The position numbers were made by a program, and so were the translations under genes. Shown here piece after piece: positions 24,918-34,283 of a DNA stretch of 64,000 bases. Below the pieces are notes generated by a model, which saw nothing but the letters and a program-made list of their open reading frames with translations, made no database searches and was not told the DNA's origin. Origin of the DNA: Microbacterium sp. GTDB taxonomy: Bacteria; Actinomycetota; Actinomycetes; Actinomycetales; Microbacteriaceae. How positions within the stretch are numbered: the first letter of the stretch is position 1; each line of letters begins with the position of its first letter. The stretch is from positions 1 through 64,000 of the forward strand of contig PNMM01000002.1 of assembly GCA_013823625.1 (NCBI GenBank), read 5' to 3'.

Positions 24918-25573
24918 CCGCCGACCACCGCCTCGTAGGTGTCAACGAGCAAGTCGCGATACTCGGGTTTCACACCGTTGATGATGTCGGTGATGCTCAC
25001 CTCAATGAGCAGGTTGCCGTTGCGCACAATCAGCAGCTCACTGAGGTTCTGCGGGGTTCCGACGAGCTCGGCTTTCGTGAGAATGCCGGCCTCTTCACCC
25101 ACGCCGGAGACGGGCTCGATGAGCTGGCCGCCCTCGCCGTCGAACTCCGCCCCGCTGAGGGCGTCGGCGAAGTACCGAGTGGGGCCGTCGGGCGATACGT
25201 ACTCGCGAATGTCGACGCCGACGGTCAACCCCGTGCCGTCATCGCTTTGGTTGTAATCGCAGCCGTAGAGGATGCCGCCGACACCGCCGGCCTCGATGAC
25301 CATCGAGATGTCGAGGTCCACCACGTCGAAGCCCCAGATGGCGGCGACCTGGTCGTCGGCGAGGAAGGAGCAATCGGTGTCAGCGCCCACGGTCTGGCCT
25401 GGCAGGCCGAGGTCTGACCCGCCGTCGGCGGGCGCCGGCGCCTCGGCCCCCGTGCCGGTCGACTCTCCCGTTGTGCCTGAACCATCAGCAGCAGGTGCGG
25501 AGCAGCCGGCCAGCAGGGCTGCGCTGAGCAGAATGGCGGCAGGGGTCAAGAGGGTGATCGCACGCGAAGTCAT
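24914..25573 (-). CDS. Lipoprotein, DUF3558-like, in the LuxR regulon
   Basis: 219 residues. A lipoprotein signal (LLSAALLAGCSAPAA, Cys at residue 24) is followed by a Gly/Thr/Ala-rich linker and an extracytoplasmic domain beginning TDCSFLADDQVAAIWGF, with a second Cys in LYGCDYNQSD; the Cys pair and order resemble DUF3558 lipoproteins. TAGTGT stands six bases before the ATG, and an 18-bp GC-rich palindrome ends 35 bp before it, matching the operator before the other lipoprotein gene at 27378. I infer joint control. Ligand and role are unknown. Confidence 0.82.
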   Translation of the reverse strand: MTSRAITLLTPAAILLSAALLAGCSAPAADGSGTTGESTGTGAEAPAPADGGSDLGLPGQTVGADTDCSFLADDQVAAIWGFDVVDLDISMVIEAGGVGGILYGCDYNQSDDGTGLTVGVDIREYVSPDGPTRYFADALSGAEFDGEGGQLIEPVSGVGEEAGILTKAELVGTPQNLSELLIVRNGNLLIEVSITDIINGVKPEYRDLLVDTYEAVVGG

Positions 25574-25579
25574 GCTCGA

Positions 25580-25585
25580 ACACTA
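25580..25585 (-). promoter_or_regulatory. -10 box TAGTGT before lipoprotein gene
   Basis: Minus-strand TAGTGT, then TCGAGC, then the ATG at 25573. The operator palindrome at 25609-25626 starts 23 bp upstream of it, covering the -35 region. Confidence 0.5.
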
Positions 25586-25608
25586 GGCACCCACGCACCC
25601 GGGGTTCG

Positions 25609-25626
25609 ATGGGGAAAATCCCCCAT
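25609..25626. promoter_or_regulatory. Operator palindrome A, ATGGGGAAAATCCCCCAT
   Basis: 18 bp with seven-base arms (ATGGGGA and CCCCCAT, six of seven paired) around a four-base AT-rich centre. A second site with the same plan is at 27326. The GGGRAWWTCCC-like core resembles sites of PAS-LuxR activators such as PimM, and a LuxR-type gene lies next to it. Confidence 0.6.
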
Positions 25627-25637
25627 GTGGCTAGTAC

Positions 25638-26366
25638 TCAGCCGTTCAATCGGTGCAGCGCCGCCGTACGGCTCGACACACCCAGCCGGCGATAGATGGC
25701 CTGGAGATGGTTCTCAAGGGTCTTCTCGCTAATGCTCAACGCGGTCGCCGCCTGGCGAACCGTCGCCCCCGACTCAAGCTGCGCGAGCACTTGGCGCTGG
25801 CGTGAGGTGAGCAGCCCGCGCGCATCGCGCGCCGCCGCCGCTCGCAACCGAGCGAGCGTGGCCCGCACGTGGCGCGCGAACTCTTCAACCATGGCGAGTT
25901 CACGATCGGTGAAGTCGCTATCGGCCCGAAACACCGCGAGCGTCTCGACAAGGCCCTGATCAACCTCGAGCAGAGTACCGATTTGGTACTCGCCACCGAG
26001 GGGGCGGTACACCTGGGCATACAGCGGTCGAGCATGCCACTGCTCGGGCGTCAAGGTGTCGCTGATGCGCAGTGACCCGGGCACGGGCGCCTCGAGCAAC
26101 TCCGCGACCATCGGCACCTCGCTCAAGACGCGCGGCATCAACGGGATCACAAACGGAATCGGTTCAGGAAGGTGGTTGCCACTCATCGCTCCCGTCGTGA
26201 GGTCGATCGACACCCAGCCGGCGCGCGTCGAGGGCACGAGCGAATAGAGAATCTCGACTGCTTCTTGCCGCAACGTAGCGGTAGACGCGATCGGGGCGAG
26301 CTGCGCAGCGGCATCGAGCAACACCTGCAGATCGGGGGCCCGCAACGACTTCACTCGCGAGATCAT
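25638..26366 (-). CDS. LuxR-type transcriptional regulator with GAF-like sensor domain
   Basis: 242 residues. Residues about 15-175 look like a GAF-type sensory domain (STRAGWVSIDLTTGAMSG, YQIGTLLEVDQGLVETLAVFR), followed by a LuxR/NarL winged helix (LTSRQRQVLAQLESGATVRQAATALSISEKTLENHLQAIYRRLGV). There is no receiver domain with a phosphorylated Asp, so it probably senses a ligand directly. The gene is 39 bp downstream of the phytanoyl-CoA dioxygenase gene on the same strand and is likely in its transcript, which would make it autoregulated through the palindrome at 27326. Confidence 0.9.
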   Translation of the reverse strand: MISRVKSLRAPDLQVLLDAAAQLAPIASTATLRQEAVEILYSLVPSTRAGWVSIDLTTGAMSGNHLPEPIPFVIPLMPRVLSEVPMVAELLEAPVPGSLRISDTLTPEQWHARPLYAQVYRPLGGEYQIGTLLEVDQGLVETLAVFRADSDFTDRELAMVEEFARHVRATLARLRAAAARDARGLLTSRQRQVLAQLESGATVRQAATALSISEKTLENHLQAIYRRLGVSSRTAALHRLNG

Positions 26367-26405
26367 AGCGATCTCACAGGGTTCATAGGGCCCCGCAACG
26401 ACGAA

Positions 26406-27293
26406 CTAGCGGTCGCAGCCTCCCGACTTATCGGCGCGCGAGCCTGGCGTGCTGAGGTCGCGCAATCCCTTGTACGCGTAAGGGTCTTCTCCGGCGACCA
26501 TCACGATGTCGCGAAAGTCGTATTCGGCGAAGTACCGCCCTTCGCTGTTCTGCCACGGCAGCAGCGACTCGGCGCTCATGTAGTGATTGACGAGTGCGCG
26601 ACGATAGCCGTGCTTGCCGCTGTTCTCGAGCGAGCGGTGCAGCAGGTAGCCATTGAAGAACAGGGCCGCACCGGCGGGCACTTCCACCGCGATCGCGTCA
26701 TCGTCGGTGTACGGAAACCCGAAGGCCTCATCGGTGCAGTCGAAGCGCTCGTCGGTCTGCTCGCGGTCGGGGTAGAGCACCCCGCGCGCCTGCGATCCGG
26801 GCAGCACCCAGAGGCAGCCGTTCTCGGTCGTCGCGTCGTCGAGGGCGATCCACACTCCGCAGAGAGAGCGGTCGCGCGTCGGAATGAAGTGCTCGTCTTG
26901 GTGCCAGGCCTGACCCGGCTTGCCCTCCGACTTGATGAACAGCATCGACTGCATGGCCTTGACGTTCGGGCCGATCACGCGCGTGAGGCCGTCGACGATC
27001 CGAGGGTGTCGCATGATGTGCCGGGCCACCTCGCTGATCTTGTGCGGGTGGTGGATGCACAAGTACTGCCGCAGCACGTCGGCGTCGCTCTGCCCCGGGT
27101 GGGCATCCACCACCGAATCGCCGGGGTTCAAGCCTGCTCGGCAGATGCGCAGGGCCTCGGAGTTGACCGCAGCCACCTCGGCCGGGGTGAGGGCGCCGCG
27201 CAGCACAGCGAACCCGTCGCGCGCGTACTGGGCAACGAAGGCCTCGTCGATGGCGTCGTGCATGACGAGCGGTGCGTGAACAGCGATGGTCAT
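26406..27293 (-). CDS. Phytanoyl-CoA dioxygenase (PhyH) family Fe(II)/2-oxoglutarate oxygenase
   Basis: 295 residues. Iron ligands are WHQDEHF (His131, Asp133) and LLHRSLENS (His219), with Arg231/232 placed to hold 2-oxoglutarate. These enzymes hydroxylate lipids, antibiotics or small metabolites; here the substrate is not known. ATG at 27293 is chosen because TATGAT lies seven bases before it; an in-frame ATG at 27305 lies inside that hexamer. The upstream palindrome at 27326 is shared with the divergent lipoprotein gene, and the LuxR gene follows. This arrangement suggests a ligand-induced oxidation system. Confidence 0.9.
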   Translation of the reverse strand: MTIAVHAPLVMHDAIDEAFVAQYARDGFAVLRGALTPAEVAAVNSEALRICRAGLNPGDSVVDAHPGQSDADVLRQYLCIHHPHKISEVARHIMRHPRIVDGLTRVIGPNVKAMQSMLFIKSEGKPGQAWHQDEHFIPTRDRSLCGVWIALDDATTENGCLWVLPGSQARGVLYPDREQTDERFDCTDEAFGFPYTDDDAIAVEVPAGAALFFNGYLLHRSLENSGKHGYRRALVNHYMSAESLLPWQNSEGRYFAEYDFRDIVMVAGEDPYAYKGLRDLSTPGSRADKSGGCDR

Positions 27294-27300
27294 GGCAAAG

Positions 27301-27306
27301 ATCATA
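27301..27306 (-). promoter_or_regulatory. -10 box TATGAT before PhyH gene
   Basis: Minus-strand TATGAT, then CTTTGCC, then the ATG at 27293. The palindrome at 27326-27343 ends 19 bp upstream. Confidence 0.55.
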
Positions 27307-27325
27307 CCTAAAGGATCACGGGGGC

Positions 27326-27343
27326 ATAGGGGAGAACCCCCAT
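27326..27343. promoter_or_regulatory. Operator palindrome B, ATAGGGGAGAACCCCCAT
   Basis: 18 bp with arms ATAGGGG and CCCCCAT (six of seven paired) around AGAA, the same plan as palindrome A. It lies between the divergent PhyH and lipoprotein genes, 34 bp before the lipoprotein ATG. Confidence 0.6.
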
Positions 27344-27377
27344 TGCTGGGCAGTGACCAGCGCGCCACAGTGGAGCC

Positions 27378-28061
27378 ATGCTCAGTCGAATTCTGCCTCT
27401 TGCTCTGATCGCAACGCTGGCACTCTCGGCGTGCTCCACCCCCGTGCCGGTCGCCTCGCCCTCGGCCGCCGCAGCGAGCAGCTCAGCCACGCCCTCCCCC
27501 ACCTCAACGCCCGAGCCCGAGCCGGTGCCGGCCGAGCTCGTGGTGCTCAACGTGGGCGTTCAGCTCTATGACTCCGAGGGCACCGAGATCGGAGCGTTCG
27601 CGTGGGCCGACGAAGCACCGCGCGCGCTGAGCGTGCTCGAGATCGCTTTCGGAGCACCCACCGCGACTGGCTTCATTCCCGGAGAAGGTGCTCACACCGC
27701 AGACTACGAGACCTACACGTTTGAGGGCGGGCTGACCTACTTCACCGCCGTCAACCTCGAGAAGCCGCGCAACGAGTTTCACGCACCCTCAGCCGTGCGC
27801 ATCGACCCGAGTTCTGACGATGTCGACGTGACCATTCGCACCCCGCAAGGCCTCGAAGTAGGAGGAACCCAGGCTGAGGTTCTCGCTCTCTCCCCCGTGG
27901 CGAACCGACTGCACATGCTGGGCACGGTCTACATGGTCGACCCCGTCGACCCGAGCATCGTGGGAGCGGCCGAAGACTCGACCGACACGATCGGCATCGT
28001 CGTTGACGCGGCAGGAGTCATCGTAGAAATCATGTCGCCGTATCCGACGAACCCGCTCTAG
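27378..28061 (+). CDS. Lipoprotein in the LuxR regulon
   Basis: 227 residues. Lipoprotein signal ending LATLALSAC (Cys19), a Ser/Pro/Thr-rich linker (about 20-50), then a beta-rich domain (LVVLNVGVQLYDSEGTEIGAF, YETYTFEGGLTYFTAVN, LGTVYMVDPVDPS). No Cys beyond the lipid anchor, and no similarity I can see to the other lipoprotein. CACAGT lies six bases before the ATG, and operator B 34 bp before it. A GC-rich hairpin follows the stop. Role unknown; the context suggests sensing or binding of the compound acted on by the dioxygenase. Confidence 0.8.
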   Translation: MLSRILPLALIATLALSACSTPVPVASPSAAAASSSATPSPTSTPEPEPVPAELVVLNVGVQLYDSEGTEIGAFAWADEAPRALSVLEIAFGAPTATGFIPGEGAHTADYETYTFEGGLTYFTAVNLEKPRNEFHAPSAVRIDPSSDDVDVTIRTPQGLEVGGTQAEVLALSPVANRLHMLGTVYMVDPVDPSIVGAAEDSTDTIGIVVDAAGVIVEIMSPYPTNPL

Positions 28062-28086
28062 GGCCTACGCCGACCGACGGATGCTC

Positions 28087-28125
28087 GCGCGGGCCGCACG
28101 GCGCTCAAGCGTGCCCGGCCCGCGC
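28087..28125. terminator. Bidirectional GC-rich terminator hairpin
   Basis: Arms GCGCGGGCC (28087-28095) and GGCCCGCGC (28117-28125) pair perfectly; an inner GCACG/CGTGC pair extends the stem across a two-base bulge. It separates the convergent lipoprotein and mmsA genes. Confidence 0.7.
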
Positions 28126-28131
28126 GCCGCT

Positions 28132-29619
<1,488 letters not shown>

Positions 29620-29688
29620 GATGTGCTCCTTCGCTCAACGATTCGTGCTCAGTCTGCGGTCTCGCGGCTCTGCGATCAAGCACCATCG

Positions 29689-29707
29689 GTGCACAGTGAA
29701 TGTGCAC
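29689..29707. promoter_or_regulatory. Palindromic operator GTGCACA-N5-TGTGCAC upstream of mmsA
   Basis: Perfect seven-base arms around GTGAA, in the 97-bp gap between the regulator stop and the mmsA start, 70 bp before the ATG. A further GTGCG/TGTGC copy follows within 10 bp. Confidence 0.5.
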
Positions 29708-29716
29708 AAACGCACA

Positions 29717-30634
29717 TCAAGGCGAGGGCAAGAGTTCGTCGCGCCGCTCGGCGACCTCGCGCCGCAGCGCGTCGCGCACGATCGCCACAGCGTCGACCGC
29801 GGGGCTGTCGCTGCGTTGCGACAGCATGAAGGGCAGCCGAAAGTCGATCGCGCGCGGCAGCACCGGCTCGAGCCCCGCGGCACCCTCGCCCATGAAGGCG
29901 TGCAACAGGCCGATTCCCGCTCCGGCTCGCGTGGCTTCGAGCTGCGCAAACACGTTCGTTGAGCCGAAGCCGAGCCGCATGCCCTCGAGCTCGGGAGCGA
30001 GATCGAGTTCGCGCACCGTGAGCAGGGCATCCACATAGAAAACGAGGTCGTGGCCCTCGAGGTCGGCGGGCGTTCGAATCGCGGGCCGCGCGGCGAGATA
30101 GCTCGGCGCGGCGTACAACCGCAGGGCGTACTCGGTGAGCAGCTCGGCCGCCACGCGCGAACCGGCAGGCGAGCCGACAGTCACGGCGAGGTCGAAGCCC
30201 GAGCCTCGCAGGCTCAGCGGGCGCGTCGAGGTGACGAGTTCGAGAGCGATTCCGGGATGCTCGGCCCGCACCCGCGCGAGCGCCGGCGCCGCAAACAGCG
30301 AGCCGAACCCCTCGGGTGCTGCCATGCGCACGGTGCCCCGCACAGCGTCGGTACCGGACGCGGCCGCCGCCACCACTTGCTCCATGAGCCCCTCGAGGGG
30401 TGCCGCGCGCTCAACGACATCGCGCCCAATGGCCGTGAGTTGCCAGCCGTCGGCACCACGGTCGAGCAAACGAGCACCCAGGGCGGCCTCGAGTCGATCG
30501 AGGCGCCGACGCACGGTCGTGTGGTCGACCCCGAGTAGCGCGGCTGCCGAGACGAGCCGGCCGACGCGCGCGACCGCGAGCAAGTAGCGCACGTCGTCGG
30601 CGCTCACCTCGTGCGGATCAGGGCCGGTACTCAT
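29717..30634 (-). CDS. LysR family transcriptional regulator
   Basis: 305 residues. N-terminal LysR-type helix-turn-helix (SADDVRYLLAVARVGRLVSAAALLGVDHTTVRRRLDRLEAALGARLLDR) and a C-terminal substrate-binding fold (GTVRMAAPEGFGSLFAAPALA, GFDLAVTVGSPAG, GIGLLHAFMGEG). ATG at 30634 is supported by TACGCT six bases upstream. It is encoded just before mmsA on the same strand, so it is a good candidate to control mmsA through the palindrome at 29689. Effector unknown. Confidence 0.9.
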   Translation of the reverse strand: MSTGPDPHEVSADDVRYLLAVARVGRLVSAAALLGVDHTTVRRRLDRLEAALGARLLDRGADGWQLTAIGRDVVERAAPLEGLMEQVVAAAASGTDAVRGTVRMAAPEGFGSLFAAPALARVRAEHPGIALELVTSTRPLSLRGSGFDLAVTVGSPAGSRVAAELLTEYALRLYAAPSYLAARPAIRTPADLEGHDLVFYVDALLTVRELDLAPELEGMRLGFGSTNVFAQLEATRAGAGIGLLHAFMGEGAAGLEPVLPRAIDFRLPFMLSQRSDSPAVDAVAIVRDALRREVAERRDELLPSP

Positions 30635-30640
30635 GCGCCC

Positions 30641-30646
30641 AGCGTA
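30641..30646 (-). promoter_or_regulatory. -10 box TACGCT before LysR gene
   Basis: Minus-strand TACGCT, then GGGCGC, then the ATG at 30634. Confidence 0.55.
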
Positions 30647-30682
30647 GGGCTGACGTCGGTGGCGACTGGCACACTGAGCGGC

Positions 30683-32026
30683 ATGGACTTCGTGCTTCCG
30701 CTCGTGATCGGTCTGCTGATCGGCGCCGTGCTCGGCGCGCTGCTCGGGCTCGTGCTCGCGCGGCGTTCGTCGGGCGGCGACCCCGCCGTGGCCGAGGCCC
30801 GCCACCAGACCGCCATCGCTGAGATTCGCGCCGAAGAGGCGCAGCACCGCGCGCAACTCTCGACCGAGCTTGCGGCCCTTCAGGCCACCGCGGCGGGCTT
30901 GCGCGAGCAGATCGCCACGGCGCAAGAGCAGTACCGCGACCTCGTTGAGCGCGTGCGCACCGAGCAGGCGGCTCAGGTCGAGCGCGAACGTGCTGAAAGC
31001 AAGGTGTTGCAGCAACTCGCGCCCGTGCAAGAGACCTTGCGATCGATGCAGGCCAAGGTCACCGAGCTCGAAACGCAGCGCAGCCTGCAGCATGGCGAGC
31101 TCACCCAGCAACTCAAGTCGGCAACCGAGGCCGAAGAGCGCTTGCGCGCCACGGCCGAGTCGCTCGCCGGCGCTTTGCGAAGCAACTCAACGCGCGGCGT
31201 GTGGGGCGAGACCCAATTGCGGCGCGTCGTCGAAGCCGCCGGGCTCATTGAGCGCGTCGACTTCGACGTGCAGTGGAGCGTGAGCTCTGACGCCGGAGCG
31301 GGTCGCCCCGACATGGTCATTCACTTGCCCGGCGGCAAGCACATTCCCGTCGACGCCAAAGTGCCGTTCGACGCCTACCTGGCCGCGAGCCAAATTGCGA
31401 TTACCGCAACGGGCGAAGAGGGTGACCGCCGCAAGCGGCTGCTCAACGACCATGTCAAGGCCGTGCGCGCGCACATCGACGCCCTCGGCTCGAAGGCCTA
31501 CTGGGCCGGGCTCGGCACCTCACCCGAGATGGTCATTGCCTTTATTCCGAGCGAATCGCTCGTGTCGTCGGCGATGGAAGCCGACCCGGGCATCATGGAC
31601 TACGCGTTTTCCAAGCGCGTCGCGCTCGCGTCTCCGGTCACCCTGTGGTCGGTGCTCAAGACCGTGGCGTTCTCGTGGCAGCAAGACGTGCTCACGGCCG
31701 ACGCTCAAGTGCTCTTCGACCTCAGCCGCGAACTGTATTCGCGGCTCTCGACAATGGCCGGGCACGTTGAGAAGCTCGGTCGCGCGATCGAAAGCACCAT
31801 CAAGAACTACAACGGCTTCGTCGGCTCGCTCGAGCGGCAAGTGCTGCCCACGGCTCGCAAGTTGCAGAAGCTCGACGAGTCGACCGTGCTCGGCCCGCTC
31901 GCGGCGATCGAAGACTCGACGCGCGATCTCACGGCGATGGAACTCGTTGCCGACCTCGAAGAAACCACCCCGCCCACCCCCGAGCTCGAGTTCAGCACTC
32001 TCGACGAGAGCGACGCACGCGAGTAG
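30683..32026 (+). CDS. rmuC: DNA recombination protein RmuC
   Basis: 447 residues. One N-terminal membrane helix (FVLPLVIGLLIGAVLGALLGLVLA), a long coiled coil (about 35-165, Glu/Gln/Arg-rich) and the RmuC nuclease-like domain (RGVWGETQLRRVVEAAGLIERVDF, GRPDMVIHLPGGKHIPVDAKVPFDAY, AFIPSESLVSSA). RmuC limits rearrangement at inverted repeats and is related to PD-(D/E)XK nucleases; the D-x(n)-D-A-K motif is visible. ATG at 30683 follows CACACT by seven bases. The VOC gene starts 10 bp after its stop. Confidence 0.94.
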   Translation: MDFVLPLVIGLLIGAVLGALLGLVLARRSSGGDPAVAEARHQTAIAEIRAEEAQHRAQLSTELAALQATAAGLREQIATAQEQYRDLVERVRTEQAAQVERERAESKVLQQLAPVQETLRSMQAKVTELETQRSLQHGELTQQLKSATEAEERLRATAESLAGALRSNSTRGVWGETQLRRVVEAAGLIERVDFDVQWSVSSDAGAGRPDMVIHLPGGKHIPVDAKVPFDAYLAASQIAITATGEEGDRRKRLLNDHVKAVRAHIDALGSKAYWAGLGTSPEMVIAFIPSESLVSSAMEADPGIMDYAFSKRVALASPVTLWSVLKTVAFSWQQDVLTADAQVLFDLSRELYSRLSTMAGHVEKLGRAIESTIKNYNGFVGSLERQVLPTARKLQKLDESTVLGPLAAIEDSTRDLTAMELVADLEETTPPTPELEFSTLDESDARE

Positions 32027-32036
32027 CGTGCCCCGC

Positions 32037-32426
32037 ATGGTCGACTACACCTTCGTCTTCAGCGGTTTCGCCGTCACTGACATCGACGCCGCCCGCACCT
32101 TCTACCGAAACACCGTGGGCCTCACGGTCAACGACGAGTCAATGGGCCTTCTGTCGATCGACCTTCCGGCCGGTGGCTTCGTGCTCGTGTATCCGAAACC
32201 CGACCACGTCGCGGCCAGTTACACGATGCTCAATCTCGAAGTGCGAGACATCGATGCCGCGGTCGACGAGCTCACCAGTCGCGGAGCAACCATGCTGCGT
32301 TACGACGGCATCGAGCACGACGAGCGCGGCATTTCTCGCGGCATCGCCGCTCGGCAAGGCCCCGACATCGCGTGGTTTGCCGACCCCTCGGGCAACATCA
32401 TCTCGGTCTTGCAAAACGCCGACTAG
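32037..32426 (+). CDS. VOC (glyoxalase/dioxygenase) family protein
   Basis: 129 residues with two beta-alpha-beta-beta-beta units: TFVFSGFAVTDIDAARTFYRNTVGLTV and YTMLNLEVRDIDAAVDELTSRGATM, ending FADPSGNIISVLQ. Potential metal ligands are few (no His at the first strand), so it may be a binding or resistance-type VOC protein rather than an enzyme. Likely co-transcribed with rmuC. Confidence 0.88.
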   Translation: MVDYTFVFSGFAVTDIDAARTFYRNTVGLTVNDESMGLLSIDLPAGGFVLVYPKPDHVAASYTMLNLEVRDIDAAVDELTSRGATMLRYDGIEHDERGISRGIAARQGPDIAWFADPSGNIISVLQNAD

Positions 32427-32471
32427 GCGGCTGCACAGCATTCGCCCCTCGCCCCCAGGGTTGTGCCGGGA

Positions 32472-32488
32472 TAAGCTGAAGCCAGCTT
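32472..32488. promoter_or_regulatory. AAGCTG-AAGC-CAGCTT palindrome over the fatty acyl-CoA ligase promoter
   Basis: A perfect six-base inverted repeat (32473-32488) overlaps a possible -10 box TAAGCT, 52 bp before the ligase ATG. TetR- or GntR-type repressors of fatty acid genes bind sites of this kind, but no such regulator is adjacent. Confidence 0.35.
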
Positions 32489-32540
32489 CACCAACGTCGG
32501 CGAATCCGTCGACGCACCGACCCCCGGCGAAAGATCGACG

Positions 32541-34283
32541 ATGACCACACGCCCTTGGAGTACCCACTACGCCGACGACGTCGCGCCCGAGTTGGGCGAG
32601 ATTCCGTTCGCGCACTTGCCTGCCCTCGTGCGGGCATCGACGGCCGACTACGGCAGCACGATCGCGTTCACGCAGTGCATGCCCAACGGCATGAACGGCT
32701 CACTCACCTACGACCGCATTGACGCGATGTCTGACGAGTTCGCCACGTACCTGCGTGAGGTCGTCGGGCTCAGCGCCGGTGACCGCGTCGCCGTGCAGAT
32801 GCCGAACTGCCTGAGCTACCCCATCGTCGCGTTCGGCATCCTCAAGGCCGGGTGCGTGCTCGTCAACACCAACCCGCTCTACACGGCCACCGAGATGGTG
32901 CACCAGTTCAGCGACTCGGGCGCCAAGGCTCTCGTCGTCATCGACATGTTCGCTGACCGTCTTCCTGAGGTGCTGCCGAAGACCTCGATCGAGACCGTCG
33001 TGACCGTGCGCATCTCTGAGTTCTTCCCTCCCGTCATCGCGGGAGTCATCCGCGGGGTGCAGAAGGTCTGGAGCCGCTCGCTGCCGAAGATCACGGTGGC
33101 CCACACGCCTCTCAAGGCAGCGTTGAGCGCCGGGCGCGCGGCGAAGTCGGCCGACAAGCTTGAGGCGTATGTCGCTGGCCTCGGCCCCGACTCGCTCGCT
33201 GCCCTGCAGTACACGGGTGGCACGACGGGTGTGTCGAAGGGCGCCATGCTCTCGCACGGCAACCTCGTAGCCAACACGCTGCAGATGATTCAGATGTGCG
33301 GCGGCTACATGCGACCCGGCACCGAAGTGGTGTTGACCGCCCTGCCGCTGTACCACATCTTCGCCTTCACGGTGAATCTGCTCGGCTTCTACCGCCTCGG
33401 CGCGCGCAACATCTTGGTGCCTTCGCCGCGTCCGCCGAGCAACCTCAAGCGAGCGTTCGAGAACTACAAGATCACGTGGGTCACGGGCGTCAACACGCTC
33501 TTCAACGCCCTGCTCAACGAGCGCTGGTTCCTCGACAGCCCGCCGCGCCACTTGCGCGCCTCGGCCGCTGGCGGAATGGCGCTGCACGAGTCGGTGGCCG
33601 CACACTGGCGCGAGGTCACGGGCACTCCGATCGTTGAGGGCTATGGCCTCACCGAGACCTCGCCGGTGCTGAGCTTCAACCCATTCGGCCCCTCGGCAAA
33701 AGACGGCACGATCGGCATTCCGGTGCCCTCGACCGAACTGCGCTGCATCGACGAAAAGGGCAAAGAGGTCAAGCCCGGCACGCCTGGCGAGATCGCGGCC
33801 AAGGGCCCGCAGATCATGCTCGGCTACTGGCAACGGCCTGACGACACGGCGGCGAGCATCGTTGATGGTTGGTTCCGCACGGGCGACGTCGCCGAAATGG
33901 ATGCCGATGGCTTCTTCACGATTGTCGATCGCAAGAAAGACATGATTCTCGTGAGCGGCTTCAACGTGTACCCCAACGAGATCGAAGAGCGCATCGCATC
34001 GCTTCCCGGCGTGCTCGAGGTCGGCGTCGTCGGAATCCCCGACGACAAGTCGGGCGAGTCGGTGCGCGCCTACATTGTGGCGGGCACGGATGCTCCCACC
34101 GAAGCTGCCGTGCTCGAGCACTGCCGCGAGACGCTCGCTGCGTACAAGGTGCCGAAGTCGGTGCGATTTGTCGACGAGCTGCCCAAGAGCCCCATCGGCA
34201 AGATTCTGCGGCGCGAGCTGCGAGCCGAAGCGGTCACCTCTGCTACCGCCAGTATCGAGACCCAAGGAAGGGAACTCTCGTGA
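32541..34283 (+). CDS. fadD: Long-chain fatty acid-CoA ligase
   Basis: 580 residues of the ANL superfamily. ATP/AMP motifs: YTGGTTGVSKGAML (about 226-239), GYGLTETSP and GWFRTGDVAEMDADGFFTIVDRKKDMI, and the C-terminal catalytic Lys in SPIGKILRREL. The N-terminal region and the VNTNPLYTATEM stretch are those of FadD-type enzymes that activate medium- to long-chain fatty acids. The stop overlaps the GTG of the next gene, so it is made with a bile-acid-type transporter, which hints that the substrate may be an imported carboxylic acid. Symbol is by family resemblance. Confidence 0.92.
   Translation: MTTRPWSTHYADDVAPELGEIPFAHLPALVRASTADYGSTIAFTQCMPNGMNGSLTYDRIDAMSDEFATYLREVVGLSAGDRVAVQMPNCLSYPIVAFGILKAGCVLVNTNPLYTATEMVHQFSDSGAKALVVIDMFADRLPEVLPKTSIETVVTVRISEFFPPVIAGVIRGVQKVWSRSLPKITVAHTPLKAALSAGRAAKSADKLEAYVAGLGPDSLAALQYTGGTTGVSKGAMLSHGNLVANTLQMIQMCGGYMRPGTEVVLTALPLYHIFAFTVNLLGFYRLGARNILVPSPRPPSNLKRAFENYKITWVTGVNTLFNALLNERWFLDSPPRHLRASAAGGMALHESVAAHWREVTGTPIVEGYGLTETSPVLSFNPFGPSAKDGTIGIPVPSTELRCIDEKGKEVKPGTPGEIAAKGPQIMLGYWQRPDDTAASIVDGWFRTGDVAEMDADGFFTIVDRKKDMILVSGFNVYPNEIEERIASLPGVLEVGVVGIPDDKSGESVRAYIVAGTDAPTEAAVLEHCRETLAAYKVPKSVRFVDELPKSPIGKILRRELRAEAVTSATASIETQGRELS

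Noticed and set aside
32700-34265. Minus-strand 521-codon frame
   Set aside because: Lies entirely opposite the acyl-CoA ligase, which has all ANL motifs; the shadow has no domain and a biased composition.
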